NCBI RefSeq assembly: GCF_019913785.1 | Contig: NZ_JAIOHK010000057.1 | Location: forward strand, 1-32,466 | Length of the DNA stretch: 32,466 bases | Direction of reading: 5' to 3' | From: Altibacter sp. | GTDB lineage: Bacteria; Bacteroidota; Bacteroidia; Flavobacteriales; Flavobacteriaceae | In this document: one piece after another, positions 23,619 to 32,383 of the stretch | Layout: each line of letters opens with the position of its first letter | Numbering within the stretch: the first letter of the stretch is position 1 | Notes under the pieces: generated by a model | What the model saw: the letters and a program-made list of their open reading frames with translations, nothing else | Told to the model about the DNA's origin: nothing | The model's database searches: none | Made by a program: the position numbers and the translations under genes

Positions 23619-25061
23619 TTAAAAGGCTGCATTTCCCGGAGTCCGCGGATACGGAATCACGTCTCTAATATTACCCATCCCGGTTACAAACTGAACAAGC
23701 CGCTCAAAACCAAGTCCGAAACCACTATGTACTGCTGTACCGAATTTTCTTAGGTCCAAATACCAATACAATTCGTCCTGGGGAATCCCCATGTCTGCCA
23801 TTTTCTGTTTTAAGACGTCATAACGCTCTTCACGCTGTGATCCTCCCACAATTTCACCTATACCCGGAAAAAGTACATCCATGGCTCTTACCGTCTTGCC
23901 ATCGTCATTTAGACGCATATAGAAGGATTTGATCTCAGCCGGATAATCAAATAAGATCACGGGACATTTAAAATGTTTTTCAACCAAGAACCGCTCGTGC
24001 TCACTTTGCAAATCGGCGCCCCATGCTTCAATAAGGTATTTAAACTTTTTCTTCTGATTGGGTTTTGAATATTTTAAAATCTCGATGGCTTCGGTATAAC
24101 TTACGCGTTTGAAGTTGTTTTCCAAAACAAACTGAAGTTTTTCCTTCAAGGCCATTTCACTTCGTTCAGCTTCGGGTTTATTCTTTTCTTCCTGAAGTAA
24201 TCTGTTTTCCAAAAAGTCTAAGTCATCTAAACAATTCTCCAGTGCGTACTTAATAACATATTTAATGAAATCTTCAGCCAAATCCATATTGCCATCCAGA
24301 TCGCAAAAGGCCATTTCGGGCTCAATCATCCAGAATTCGGCCAAATGTCGTGACGTATTCGAATTTTCGGCACGAAAAGTAGGACCAAAGGTATACACCT
24401 TGCCCAATCCCATCGCATAGGTTTCGGCTTCCAATTGTCCGCTTACAGTTAGATTGGTTTCTTTTTCAAAAAAATCTTCTTTAAAATTTACCTTTCCATT
24501 TTCATCTTTAGGTAGATTGTTAGGATCCAAGGCACTTACTCGAAACATTTCCCCGGCTCCTTCAGCATCGCTTCCGGTTATAATAGGGGCGTGCATATAG
24601 TAAAAACCATTGTTCTGAAAATATTCATGAACAGCAAAGGCCAATTTAGAACGCAAACGCATCACGGCTCCGAAGGTATTCGTTCGTACACGCAAGTGTG
24701 CTTGCTCACGCAATGTTTCCATGGTATGGCGCTTGGGAGATAAAATAGTCAATTTCACCTCTTCGGGATCGGCTTCTCCTAGTATCTCTAATTTGGATAC
24801 CTGAATTTCCACCTTTTGTCCTTGACCCTGGCTTTCCACCAAGGGACCAGTAACAGCAATTGCTGCACCCACAGTCACCTTCTTTAAGGTTTCTTCTTCA
24901 AAGGCGGAGAAATCGACTACACATTGCAAATTATGAATTGTAGAACCATCATTTAAGGCAATAAATCGATTACTTCTAAATGAGCGAACCCAACCCTTAG
25001 CGGTAACTTCAACCAACGAGGGTTCACGGCCTAATAACTTAATTATCTCTGTATGCTGCAT
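23619..25061 (-). CDS. asnS: Asparaginyl-tRNA synthetase
   Basis: A 480-residue class IIb aminoacyl-tRNA synthetase charging tRNA-Asn. The N-terminal OB-fold anticodon-binding domain (about 1-110: [29 protein letters not shown]) is followed by the catalytic core with motif 2 [26 protein letters not shown] and motif 3 [17 protein letters not shown] at the C-terminus. Length and order are standard for AsnS; the [13 protein letters not shown] segment separates it from AspRS. It has its own promoter in the 55-base gap after the RND exporter gene. Presence of asnS suggests direct Asn-tRNA formation rather than only the transamidation route. Confidence 0.96.
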   Translation of the reverse strand: MQHTEIIKLLGREPSLVEVTAKGWVRSFRSNRFIALNDGSTIHNLQCVVDFSAFEEETLKKVTVGAAIAVTGPLVESQGQGQKVEIQVSKLEILGEADPEEVKLTILSPKRHTMETLREQAHLRVRTNTFGAVMRLRSKLAFAVHEYFQNNGFYYMHAPIITGSDAEGAGEMFRVSALDPNNLPKDENGKVNFKEDFFEKETNLTVSGQLEAETYAMGLGKVYTFGPTFRAENSNTSRHLAEFWMIEPEMAFCDLDGNMDLAEDFIKYVIKYALENCLDDLDFLENRLLQEEKNKPEAERSEMALKEKLQFVLENNFKRVSYTEAIEILKYSKPNQKKKFKYLIEAWGADLQSEHERFLVEKHFKCPVILFDYPAEIKSFYMRLNDDGKTVRAMDVLFPGIGEIVGGSQREERYDVLKQKMADMGIPQDELYWYLDLRKFGTAVHSGFGLGFERLVQFVTGMGNIRDVIPYPRTPGNAAF

Positions 25062-25079
25062 GCTTCAAATTTTGAGGGG

Positions 25080-25110
25080 TAAAGATACTTTTTAGTTGTA
25101 AAATGAACAA
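25080..25110 (-). promoter_or_regulatory. Promoter of asnS
   Basis: On the minus strand TTG (25110-25108), a 20-base spacer and TATCTTTA (25087-25080) lie 18 bases before the asnS ATG. The spacing is what is expected for the main sigma factor of Bacteroidota. Confidence 0.65.
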
Positions 25111-25116
25111 CAAAAC

Positions 25117-27507
25117 CTACTCTTCTTCGTCTTCATTTTCAGGGAGAATGGAAAGCGCCGGTTTTTTGAAGGTTTCTTTATTGGCAATACTTCGTTCAAG
25201 TGATAATAGTAACGAAGGTAACAGCAATAAATTGGCAAGCATCGCAAATAACAGGGTGGCCGAAACTAAAGCACCTAATGCCACCGTTCCTCCGAAACTG
25301 GAAATGGTAAATACTGAAAACCCAAAGAATAAAACAATTGAGGTGTAGAACATACTCACACCGGTTTCCCGTAGTGCCGCATAGACCGATTTTTTAATCT
25401 TCCAATTGTTCGCTATCAATTCCTGTCGGTATTTAGCGAGGAAGTGAATGGTGTCGTCGACCGATATCCCAAAGGCAATACTAAAGACCAAAATTGTAGA
25501 AGGTTTGATTGGGACTCCCAGTATACCCATTAATCCTGCTGTAATAAGTAGCGGAAGCAGGTTGGGAATTAAAGAAATCAAGATCATTCGTAAACTTCTG
25601 AACATCCAGGCCATAAAGAGGGCGATTAATAAAATGGCCAGGGATAACGATATCGCCAGATTGGTAACAAGATATTTTGTCCCCTTTTGAAAAACCAATG
25701 CTTTTCCGGTAATAGTCACATCGTAGCGGTCCGGGGGGAATATCTTATCGATCTTCGAACGCAAATCCTCCTCTATCCGGTCGAAGCGATCGGTTTTGGT
25801 ATCCTTCATAAAGGTGGTGATACGCGCATATTGCCCGGTGCTGTCCACATAGCTTGACAGCAGATTGGTGCTTTTGGCACTGTTCTTTGCGTAGGACAAC
25901 AAGAAGGTTCGCTCTTGACTGTTTGGAAGTTGATAGTACTCCGGATTATTATTGTAATAGGCTTGTTTTGAGTATTTCACCAATTCTACTACCGAAAGGG
26001 GTTTTGAAAGTTCCGGGACTTCTTCAAGATAGGTTTGGAGTTCGTCCATACGCTTCAAGGTAGCAAGTTTCATCACACCCTTTTGTCGCTTCGTATCGAT
26101 GAGGATCTCCAAGGGCATAATACCTTCGTATTCGGTTTCAAAAAATTTGATGTCCCTATAAAAATCGGCCCCTTTTGGCATGTCTTCAATAAGGCTTCCG
26201 GAAATCTTTATGTTAAAGATACCGATGATGCTTACACAAAGTAAAACCACAGCTGTAATATATATAGCAATGCGATTTCCTTTTACCATTCGCTCCATCC
26301 AATTTACAAATCCGCCGATCCATTTTTTATTGAGATGCTTTAGGTGCTTATACTTGGGCACCGCCATATAGCTGTAGACTATGGGGATGATAAATAGACT
26401 TAGCAGAAATATGGCAATAATGTTAATAGAGGCTACAATTCCAAATTCTTTAAGTAGCTGACTATTCGTAAGGATGAAGGTGGCAAAGCCCGAAGCCGTA
26501 GTCACATTGGTCATTAAAGTAGCGTTTCCTACCTTCGAAATGACACGTTGTAGTGACTTGGCCTGATTCCCATGTTGTTTTATTTCCTGTTGGTATTTAT
26601 TGATCAAAAAGATACAATTGGGGATACCAATTACAATGATAAGCGGCGGAATTAATGCTGTAAGTACGGTAATCTCGTAATGAAGCAATCCTAAAATCCC
26701 GAAAGCCCACATCACACCAATGATAACAGTAATCATCGAAATGATCGTCGCTCTAAAGGACCTGAAGAAGAAAAAGAAGATCAAAGAGGTAACCAATAAA
26801 GCCGCTCCAATGAACATGCCGATCTCATCGATAATATTTTGTGAATTCAGCGTACGGATATACGGCATGCCGGAAGTGTGCACCTTTACACCGGTTTCCT
26901 TTTCGAAAGCCTCGATATGGGGAATAAGAAAGAGGACGATAAAGTCTTTTCGGACTGCGGTATTGACGATGTCCTTTTTTAAATATATAGCCGTACGAAC
27001 GGAAAGCTTATTTGGGCTGTACACCAATCCTTCGTAAAAGGGCAATTGGTTTAAAAGCTCAAATTGATAACCATCCAATCCTTTTTGATCAAAAACGGTA
27101 TCCTGTATGAAGGGTACTAATTGAAATCCTGCGCTATCTGTTCGTTTTTCTAATTTCTGTAGATCGCCTATGCCAAGACTAAGTTCCACTTCATCAGAGG
27201 CACCAAGATCTTTCGTTAGCTTATTCCAAGCAGTGAACACTGCAGGGGTAAATAAGGTTGAATCCTTTACTCCAAGGACGATAAGGTTCCCTTCTTCACC
27301 GAACTCGGCTAAAAATTTATCGTATTCAAGATTTACTTGGTGATCGTCCGGCAGTAAGTTGGCTTCGGTATAGGTAAACCGCATATGCTTCCACTGCATT
27401 GCAAAAAACACAGTGATGGCAGCGATTACAATGAGGATTACGGCGCGATTCCGTAGTATAAAACGAGCGACCGCACTCCAAAATCCGATGCTAAACAGTT
27501 TGTCCAA
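25117..27507 (-). CDS. RND-superfamily exporter (MMPL/HAE3 type)
   Basis: A 796-residue membrane protein with two repeats, each one helix, a periplasmic domain and a five-helix block. Helices lie near 20-40, then 220-380, a helix near 410, and 620-780. The second repeat has GISVDDTIHFLAKYR (Asp684-Asp685), the proton-relay motif of this subfamily. It lacks the larger docking domains of AcrB-type pumps, placing it with the hydrophobe/amphiphile exporters (HpnN/MmpL-like). Cargo is unknown; lipids are plausible. The start is a TTG (MDKLFSIGFWSAVARF), because no ATG occurs between the -7 element TACCTTTG (27537-27530) and the first helix. A DUF5686-like gene lies 63 bases upstream. Confidence 0.88.
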   Translation of the reverse strand: MDKLFSIGFWSAVARFILRNRAVILIVIAAITVFFAMQWKHMRFTYTEANLLPDDHQVNLEYDKFLAEFGEEGNLIVLGVKDSTLFTPAVFTAWNKLTKDLGASDEVELSLGIGDLQKLEKRTDSAGFQLVPFIQDTVFDQKGLDGYQFELLNQLPFYEGLVYSPNKLSVRTAIYLKKDIVNTAVRKDFIVLFLIPHIEAFEKETGVKVHTSGMPYIRTLNSQNIIDEIGMFIGAALLVTSLIFFFFFRSFRATIISMITVIIGVMWAFGILGLLHYEITVLTALIPPLIIVIGIPNCIFLINKYQQEIKQHGNQAKSLQRVISKVGNATLMTNVTTASGFATFILTNSQLLKEFGIVASINIIAIFLLSLFIIPIVYSYMAVPKYKHLKHLNKKWIGGFVNWMERMVKGNRIAIYITAVVLLCVSIIGIFNIKISGSLIEDMPKGADFYRDIKFFETEYEGIMPLEILIDTKRQKGVMKLATLKRMDELQTYLEEVPELSKPLSVVELVKYSKQAYYNNNPEYYQLPNSQERTFLLSYAKNSAKSTNLLSSYVDSTGQYARITTFMKDTKTDRFDRIEEDLRSKIDKIFPPDRYDVTITGKALVFQKGTKYLVTNLAISLSLAILLIALFMAWMFRSLRMILISLIPNLLPLLITAGLMGILGVPIKPSTILVFSIAFGISVDDTIHFLAKYRQELIANNWKIKKSVYAALRETGVSMFYTSIVLFFGFSVFTISSFGGTVALGALVSATLLFAMLANLLLLPSLLLSLERSIANKETFKKPALSILPENEDEEE

Positions 27508-27529
27508 ATAATGCCGTTTTTGGGCAGCG

Positions 27530-27537
27530 CAAAGGTA
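27530..27537 (-). promoter_or_regulatory. -7 promoter element of the MMPL-type exporter
   Basis: TACCTTTG on the minus strand is an exact TAnnTTTG match, 22 bases before the TTG start codon. No clear -33 TTG is present at the usual distance. Confidence 0.45.
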
Positions 27538-27570
27538 TTAAAATCCCATGCACTTAAAGAGTTAAGGGAA

Positions 27571-28836
27571 TTATAATTTCAAATAAAAAGTGAATTTAAA
27601 TGAAATATTATCTTCGAGGTCCGGCAGATGATAAAAACCATATCGATAGGCAAAGCTCAGTCCAAATCCGAATAGTATTTTGTTTAACTCAAACCCCGAT
27701 TCAGAATATAATTCATTTAAAGTGTTGAAATCGATACCTATATGTTCCTCGGGGTTTCGAAGATCTCCCAAGGCATGTCGTGTAATAAAGACCAATTCGG
27801 GGCGCCATTTTTCGGTTAGGTTAAAGCGCCTTAGACTGTGTTTCACTTGTAAGGTGGCTAATTTATCTGAAAAGAATTCCCCAAAATACATGGTTTCGAA
27901 ACTGCGTCTTCCCGCTACCGAAAAACGTTCCATCACCTCATCTTTTGTCGGACTGTTGGGATAGGCATGAAATAAATGGGTAAGTGGTACGTCTCCAAAT
28001 GCAGCACTTCCTTCCAGTAAAATATTGGTAGATGAAAGATCGGTTCTTTTAAGGTAATAATCCAGTTTCAGCCCTAATTTGGTATAAGTAAAATCACTTT
28101 TTGCAATGCCTTTTATTCCCTGTGTAACTTGGGCGCTAATTTTAGGAAATTCGTCAAAGTATTCAATTCTTCCGTCTTCGTCAGTGAAAAAATTGTTTTT
28201 CGGACTTATACGTATGGAGGCAGTGGCTTCGGAGGTGTAATAATTATGGAAAACGGCATCGTCCTTTATAAAAAAATAGGATTCGATTTGGTCAATTTTA
28301 CTCGAGGAAACCCTTATTTCAGAAAGAATCTTAGGGGTAAATTCGTGTTGTACATTTGCCTGCCAGGTGCGGTGTTTATAAAACTGGGTTATGTTGACCA
28401 GTCGAGGTTCAAAAACAGAATAGATCCTGGCATCGGTTAAAAAATTATAGGTGCCAATTTCCTGAATGTCATTTATATAATAGAGATTAACCCAGGTACT
28501 GCCCGTATTGTTTACTCTTAAACTTCCACCGGCGCTGTATTTGATGTCTTGATCCTTAAACCCTCTGGCGATATAACCACCTAGTTTAAAGTGTTTCGAT
28601 AAACGGTCGTTGGTGATACCTCCAAACCCTAATCGAATTCCTTCATAGTTGTTGTATTTAATGAAATACCGCAAATCCACATCAAAAAATCCTATGGGAT
28701 AAAAACCGGAATTGAACGGACTTATTTTTTCCTCTTTCCGGGTGGTTGTAGTATCCTTTTCAATCTGAATAGCGGGTTCTTGCGCAGAAACGATAAATCC
28801 TATGAAAAACATAAGAAGGATACATGCATTGCGCAT
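27571..28836 (-). CDS. Outer-membrane barrel protein, DUF5686-like
   Basis: A 421-residue protein with a signal peptide (about 1-18, MRNACILLMFFIGFIVSAQ) and many amphipathic strands rich in Tyr, Phe and Arg (NNYEGIRLGFGGITNDRLSKHFKLGGYIARGFKDQDIKYSAGGSLRV, TKLGLKLDYYLKRTDL, ending FKFTFYLKL). The strand region resembles the C-terminal barrel half of DUF5686 proteins of Bacteroidota, which are usually about 800 residues with an N-terminal carboxypeptidase-regulatory-like domain. Here only the barrel half is present, and I see no broken N-terminal part upstream. Function unknown. It lies after frr and before the MMPL exporter, all on the minus strand. Confidence 0.7.
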   Translation of the reverse strand: MRNACILLMFFIGFIVSAQEPAIQIEKDTTTTRKEEKISPFNSGFYPIGFFDVDLRYFIKYNNYEGIRLGFGGITNDRLSKHFKLGGYIARGFKDQDIKYSAGGSLRVNNTGSTWVNLYYINDIQEIGTYNFLTDARIYSVFEPRLVNITQFYKHRTWQANVQHEFTPKILSEIRVSSSKIDQIESYFFIKDDAVFHNYYTSEATASIRISPKNNFFTDEDGRIEYFDEFPKISAQVTQGIKGIAKSDFTYTKLGLKLDYYLKRTDLSSTNILLEGSAAFGDVPLTHLFHAYPNSPTKDEVMERFSVAGRRSFETMYFGEFFSDKLATLQVKHSLRRFNLTEKWRPELVFITRHALGDLRNPEEHIGIDFNTLNELYSESGFELNKILFGFGLSFAYRYGFYHLPDLEDNISFKFTFYLKL

Positions 28837-28871
28837 AGGCGATGAGGTTGCTATTGGCTAAATTTTATAAT

Positions 28872-28894
28872 AAAAGCGGTATCCAGCCGCTTTA
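28872..28894 (-). terminator. Terminator after frr
   Basis: A 7-bp stem AAAGCGG/CCGCTTT (arms 28873-28879 and 28887-28893) with a 7-base loop lies 24 bases after the frr stop on the minus strand. It is followed by an A/T-rich tail rather than a pure T run, so it is moderate. Confidence 0.6.
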
Positions 28895-28916
28895 ATGGTT
28901 TTTGATGTAAATATTT

Positions 28917-29471
28917 TTAGACGGTCATGATCTCTTTCTCCTTATGAGCGAGAATCTCGTCTATTTTTGCAATATGATAGTCGGTCAATTCCTGAACATC
29001 AATTTCCATATTCTTTTTCATATCTTCCGAAACATCCAATTCTTTTATCTCGTTATTAGCGTGTTTTCTATCATTTCGAACCCCAATTTTTGATTCTTCG
29101 GCTTCGTGTTTTGCCTGTTTCGCTAATTCTTTTCTTCGCTCTTCGGTCAATGGTGGCACATTGATAATAACACTTTCACCGTTATTCATAGGGTTAAACC
29201 CTAAATTGGCATGGTGAATTCCTTTTTCAATTTCGGGGATTAGGCTTTTTTCCCATGGCTGAATGGTAATGGTCATCCCATCGGGAGTACTGACATTGGC
29301 AACCTGGTTAAGAGGAGTAGGGCTCCCGTAATAATCGACCATAACACCACCAACCATAGAGGGTGATGCTTTTCCTGCACGAATGTTTACTAACTTTTTT
29401 TCTAGATGTTGTATGGCGTTTTTCATCGCCTCTCGGGTACTGTCTAAAATAAACTTGATTTCTTCTTCCAT
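28917..29471 (-). CDS. frr: Ribosome recycling factor
   Basis: A 184-residue protein that splits the post-termination ribosome together with EF-G. The sequence carries the family signature RAGKASPSMVGGVMVDYYGSPTPLNQVANVSTPDGMTITIQPWEKSLIPEIEKGI and PPLTEERRKELAKQAKHEAEESKIGVRNDRKHANNEIK. I chose the ATG at 29471 (MEEEIKFILDST); starting at 29498 would add nine residues not expected in the family. It lies 66 bases after pyrH in the same direction, the usual order pyrH-frr. Confidence 0.97.
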   Translation of the reverse strand: MEEEIKFILDSTREAMKNAIQHLEKKLVNIRAGKASPSMVGGVMVDYYGSPTPLNQVANVSTPDGMTITIQPWEKSLIPEIEKGIHHANLGFNPMNNGESVIINVPPLTEERRKELAKQAKHEAEESKIGVRNDRKHANNEIKELDVSEDMKKNMEIDVQELTDYHIAKIDEILAHKEKEIMTV

Positions 29472-29537
29472 GTTAAAATTTTTAAAACCTGTTTCCAAAA
29501 ACTACGCCAAGCTTAAAGGGCAAGTTGCAAACAGAAG

Positions 29538-30245
29538 TTATAAATTCACTTTTGTCCCAATATTTTCTCCGGAAACGACCTTTAGTAAATTTCCTTTGGT
29601 GTTCATGTCGAACACAATAATGGGTAATTCGTTTTCCTGACTTAAGGTAAAGGCAGTTGTGTCCATCACCTTTAGTCCTTTCCGAAGCACATCTTCAAAA
29701 CTAATAAAATCGAATTTTGTTGCATCGGTATTTTTTTCAGGGTCACTGGAGTAAATACCATCTACCCGTGTACCTTTCAAAATTACATCGGCTCCAATTT
29801 CTATTGCACGTAGTACTGCCGCCGAATCTGTAGTAAAATAGGGGTTTCCGGTCCCTCCACCAAAAATAATCACACGACCTTTTTCCAAGTGGCGAATGGC
29901 CCTTCTCCGAATAAATGGTTCGGCCACTTCGTTGATGTTAATAGCACTTTGCAATCGCGTAGGGACTCCTTCCATTTCTAAGGCACTCTGTAGCGCGAGT
30001 CCGTTGATTACAGTGGCCAACATACCCATATTGTCTGCCTGTACGCGTTCCATCCCTCGGCTGGCTCCGGCTACACCTCTAAATATATTTCCGCCACCAA
30101 TAACTATGGCAACTTCCACTCCTTTATCGGTTATTTTTTTAATTTCCTCGGCGTATTCCTTAAGACGTTCCGGGTCTATTCCGTATTCTTGATTTCCCAT
30201 TAGGGCTTCACCCGAAAGTTTTAAGAGGATCCTTTTATAGTGCAT
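29538..30245 (-). CDS. pyrH: Uridylate kinase (UMP kinase)
   Basis: This 235-residue cytoplasmic kinase of the amino-acid-kinase fold makes UDP from UMP for pyrimidine nucleotide synthesis. Motifs: [39 protein letters not shown] and [28 protein letters not shown]. The ATG at 30245 is preceded at 19 bases by an exact -7 element TATTTTTG (30271-30264), so it can be transcribed separately from tsf, with which it is split by a terminator. frr follows after 66 bases. Confidence 0.97.
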   Translation of the reverse strand: MHYKRILLKLSGEALMGNQEYGIDPERLKEYAEEIKKITDKGVEVAIVIGGGNIFRGVAGASRGMERVQADNMGMLATVINGLALQSALEMEGVPTRLQSAININEVAEPFIRRRAIRHLEKGRVIIFGGGTGNPYFTTDSAAVLRAIEIGADVILKGTRVDGIYSSDPEKNTDATKFDFISFEDVLRKGLKVMDTTAFTLSQENELPIIVFDMNTKGNLLKVVSGENIGTKVNL

Positions 30246-30263
30246 AGCGGTTGTTTACAATGA

Positions 30264-30271
30264 CAAAAATA
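30264..30271 (-). promoter_or_regulatory. -7 promoter element of pyrH-frr
   Basis: TATTTTTG on the minus strand matches TAnnTTTG exactly, between the tsf terminator and the pyrH ATG. The -33 box is not clear. Confidence 0.5.
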
Positions 30272-30303
30272 AAGAAAAATGTTGGATGAATCCTTGAAAA
30301 TAA

Positions 30304-30335
30304 AAAACGCCTCTAAATAATTTTAGAGGCGTTTT
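30304..30335 (-). terminator. Terminator after tsf
   Basis: A perfect 14-bp stem (arms 30304-30317 and 30322-30335) with a four-base loop, rich in GC at its centre (ACGCCTCT) and flanked by A/T runs on both sides. It lies 22 bases after the tsf stop and separates rpsB-tsf from pyrH-frr. Confidence 0.88.
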
Positions 30336-30356
30336 ATTTCAAAATAAAATGACTTC

Positions 30357-31331
30357 TTATACCAAAGAAACTCTTTTAAATCCAACTACTTCCACATCAC
30401 CATATGTTTTAACATACTCGGCAACGCTCTTTTTGTCATCCTTAATAAAGTTCTGATCTAATAAGGCTTTCTCGTGATCTAGGGTGGTGTTGTCTGCGAT
30501 AAAACGCTCGATCTTACCAGGTAGAATACGATCCCAGATCTGCTCCGGTTTTCCTTCAGCCTTTAATTCAGCTTTTGCATCGGCTTCGGCTTTGGCTAAA
30601 ACTTCCGGGGTTAATTGTGATCTCGAAATGAATTGAGGTACATTTTTCAATGTTTTGCCCAATCTTCCCAACTCGATATTGTCTTTTTCAATCACGGCAA
30701 TTCTTGCTTCCGTTTCAGCAGCAACAAATTCGGGAGAAAAATCTTTGTACGATAAGGTAGTTGCACCCATAGAAGCTACCTGCATAGAAATGTCTTTTGC
30801 CAATTCTTCAGCCTTGTTTACGTTTTTAGACAGGCCGGTGAGTGCGCCAATTTTGTTTCCGTGAATATAAGCACCCACAAAAGGAGCTTCCAGAATTTCA
30901 AATCCACCAATCTCGATCTTCTCGCCGATTACACCGGTTTGTTCGATCAATTTTTCTTCAACAGTGATACCGTCAAATTTCGCTTTTAAAAATTCTTCTT
31001 TCGAAGAAGTGTTTAAAGCGATATCGGCCATTTTTTGAGCCATCTCTACATACGAATCGTTTTTAGCAACGAAATCGGTTTCACAGTTCAGTGAAACGAT
31101 CACACCTTTGGTCGCATCGGCATTTACCTTTGCAATTACGGCACCTTCGCTAGAATCGCGATCTGCTCTTTTTTCGGCTATTTTTTGTCCTTTTTTTCTA
31201 AGGATCGAGATTGCTTTGTCAAAATCACCTTCTGCCTCTACCAATGCATTTTTGCAGTCCATCATTCCGGCTCCGGTAGCTTGTCTTAGTTTGTTAACTT
31301 CTGCGGCGGTTATTTTTACCATTGTACTCAT
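30357..31331 (-). CDS. tsf: Elongation factor Ts
   Basis: A 324-residue factor that exchanges GDP for GTP on EF-Tu. The N-terminal UBA-like domain (ITAAEVNKLRQATGAGMMDCKNALVEAEGDFDKAISILRKKG) is followed by the core with the TDFVAKN motif, the dimerisation part and the C-terminal module. The start could be MSTMVKI at 31331 or MVKI at 31322; the second ATG fits many homologues equally well. It lies downstream of rpsB with a hairpin between and is closed by a strong terminator at 30304-30335. Confidence 0.96.
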   Translation of the reverse strand: MSTMVKITAAEVNKLRQATGAGMMDCKNALVEAEGDFDKAISILRKKGQKIAEKRADRDSSEGAVIAKVNADATKGVIVSLNCETDFVAKNDSYVEMAQKMADIALNTSSKEEFLKAKFDGITVEEKLIEQTGVIGEKIEIGGFEILEAPFVGAYIHGNKIGALTGLSKNVNKAEELAKDISMQVASMGATTLSYKDFSPEFVAAETEARIAVIEKDNIELGRLGKTLKNVPQFISRSQLTPEVLAKAEADAKAELKAEGKPEQIWDRILPGKIERFIADNTTLDHEKALLDQNFIKDDKKSVAEYVKTYGDVEVVGFKRVSLV

Positions 31332-31354
31332 TTTTTTAAGTTATGATTTATAAA

Positions 31355-31401
31355 AAAGTCGTTTAATTTATTTTCAGTGAGAAAAAGAACCAAACGACTT
31401 T
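31355..31401 (-). terminator. Hairpin between rpsB and tsf (possible attenuator)
   Basis: AAAGTCGTTT and AAACGACTTT form a 10-bp stem with a 27-base loop, followed on the minus strand by more T (TTTTTTATAA). It looks like an intrinsic terminator between two genes that are normally co-transcribed, so it may only reduce tsf expression. The long loop lowers confidence. Confidence 0.5.
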
Positions 31402-31424
31402 GATATGTTAATTGAATTCTTTTA

Positions 31425-32207
31425 TTATTCTTCTTCGCTTGAGGCTACTGCCACAGTTTTTGCTCTTTTCGACTTAGGCGCTTTCGCTTCAACCGGAGCA
31501 TCATCATCATCTTTACCCGATTTTCTTTCAGCAAGACCATCGATAATTGCCTGAGAAACAGATGCCATGATCTTTTCGATAGATTTTGAAGCATCGTCAT
31601 TCGATGGGATCACGTAATCGATCTCACGAGGATCACTGTTGGTATCCACCATTGCGAAAATAGGAATGTTCAGTTTCTGTGCTTCCTTTACTGCAATGTG
31701 CTCACGTGTAGTATCTACAATAAACAAGGCCGCTGGAAGACGACTCATATCGCTAATAGAACCTAAGTTCTTTTCCAATTTCGCACGAAGACGATCTACT
31801 TGTAAACGCTCTTTCTTAGAAAGGGTGTTGAAGGTACCGTCTTGCTTCATACGATCGATAGAGGCCATTTTCTTAACGGCTTTACGAATCGTTACAAAAT
31901 TGGTAAGCATTCCTCCGGGCCATCTTTCGGTGATGTACGGCATGTTTGCGTTCCCTGCTTTTTCAGCAACAATATCCTTGGCTTGTTTTTTGGTAGCTAC
32001 GAAAAGAATTTTTCTTCCGCTGGCTGCAATCTTTTTTAGTGCTTCATTAGCTTCTTCTAATTTTGCAGCTGTTTTGTAAAGATTGAGGATGTGGATCCCG
32101 TTGCGCTCCATATAAATATAAGGAGCCATGTTTGGATTCCATTTTCTGGTCAAGTGACCAAAATGTACGCCTGCATCGAGCAGGTCTTTTACTTCTGTTT
32201 TTGCCAT
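31425..32207 (-). CDS. rpsB: 30S ribosomal protein S2
   Basis: The 260-residue small-subunit protein S2. Recognisable segments: LLDAGVHFGHLTRKWNPNMAPYIYMERNGIHILNLYKTA, ITERWPGGMLTNFVTIRKAVKK, LPAALFIVDTTREHIAVKEAQKLNIPIFAMVDTNSDPREIDYVIPSNDDA. It ends in a charged tail (AKAPKSKRAKTVAVASSEEE). I chose ATG 32207 (MAKTEVKDLLDAGVHFGH); the frame extends upstream to 32243, but that part is not family-like. Upstream is a 176-base gap to rpsI with several hairpins that may form a regulatory leader. tsf follows. Confidence 0.97.
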   Translation of the reverse strand: MAKTEVKDLLDAGVHFGHLTRKWNPNMAPYIYMERNGIHILNLYKTAAKLEEANEALKKIAASGRKILFVATKKQAKDIVAEKAGNANMPYITERWPGGMLTNFVTIRKAVKKMASIDRMKQDGTFNTLSKKERLQVDRLRAKLEKNLGSISDMSRLPAALFIVDTTREHIAVKEAQKLNIPIFAMVDTNSDPREIDYVIPSNDDASKSIEKIMASVSQAIIDGLAERKSGKDDDDAPVEAKAPKSKRAKTVAVASSEEE

Positions 32208-32247
32208 TTTGTAATAGTTTACTTTCTGTATTATAGATAGCAACCTC

Positions 32248-32297
32248 CGCAGTATGCGTATGGTTTAGATGCTAAACTAGTTTCCGCTTTAGGCGGA
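32248..32297 (-). promoter_or_regulatory. Structured leader upstream of rpsB: three hairpins
   Basis: In transcription order (minus strand) three short perfect hairpins follow one another: TCCGC/GCGGA with loop CTAAA (32297-32283), GTTTAG/CTAAAC with loop CAT (32277-32263) and CGCA/TGCG with loop TAC (32258-32248). Their clustering just before rpsB suggests an S2-responsive leader or processing site, by analogy with autoregulated ribosomal operons. No known family was identified. Confidence 0.4.
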
Positions 32298-32340
32298 TAA
32301 CAGCGATTGTTAAAATTAAATATATGAACGTGTCAACACA

Positions 32341-32381
32341 GTTTGGGCAGCCCGAAAGAGATACCCAAACAGGTTGGGTAT
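32341..32381 (-). promoter_or_regulatory. Alternative hairpins just after rpsI
   Basis: Three segments can pair in two exclusive ways: ATACCCAA (minus strand, 32381-32374) with TTGGGTAT (32368-32361), or GTTTGGG (32370-32364) with CCCAAAC (32347-32341). The middle segment is shared. The first hairpin begins three bases after the rpsI stop. No long T run follows, so it may be a processing or regulatory structure rather than a terminator. Confidence 0.4.
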
Positions 32382-32383
32382 TT

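Noticed and set aside
31639-32079. 146-codon frame antisense to rpsB
   Set aside because: Entirely inside rpsB; Phe/Ser/Ala-rich translation is typical of reverse-strand shadows.
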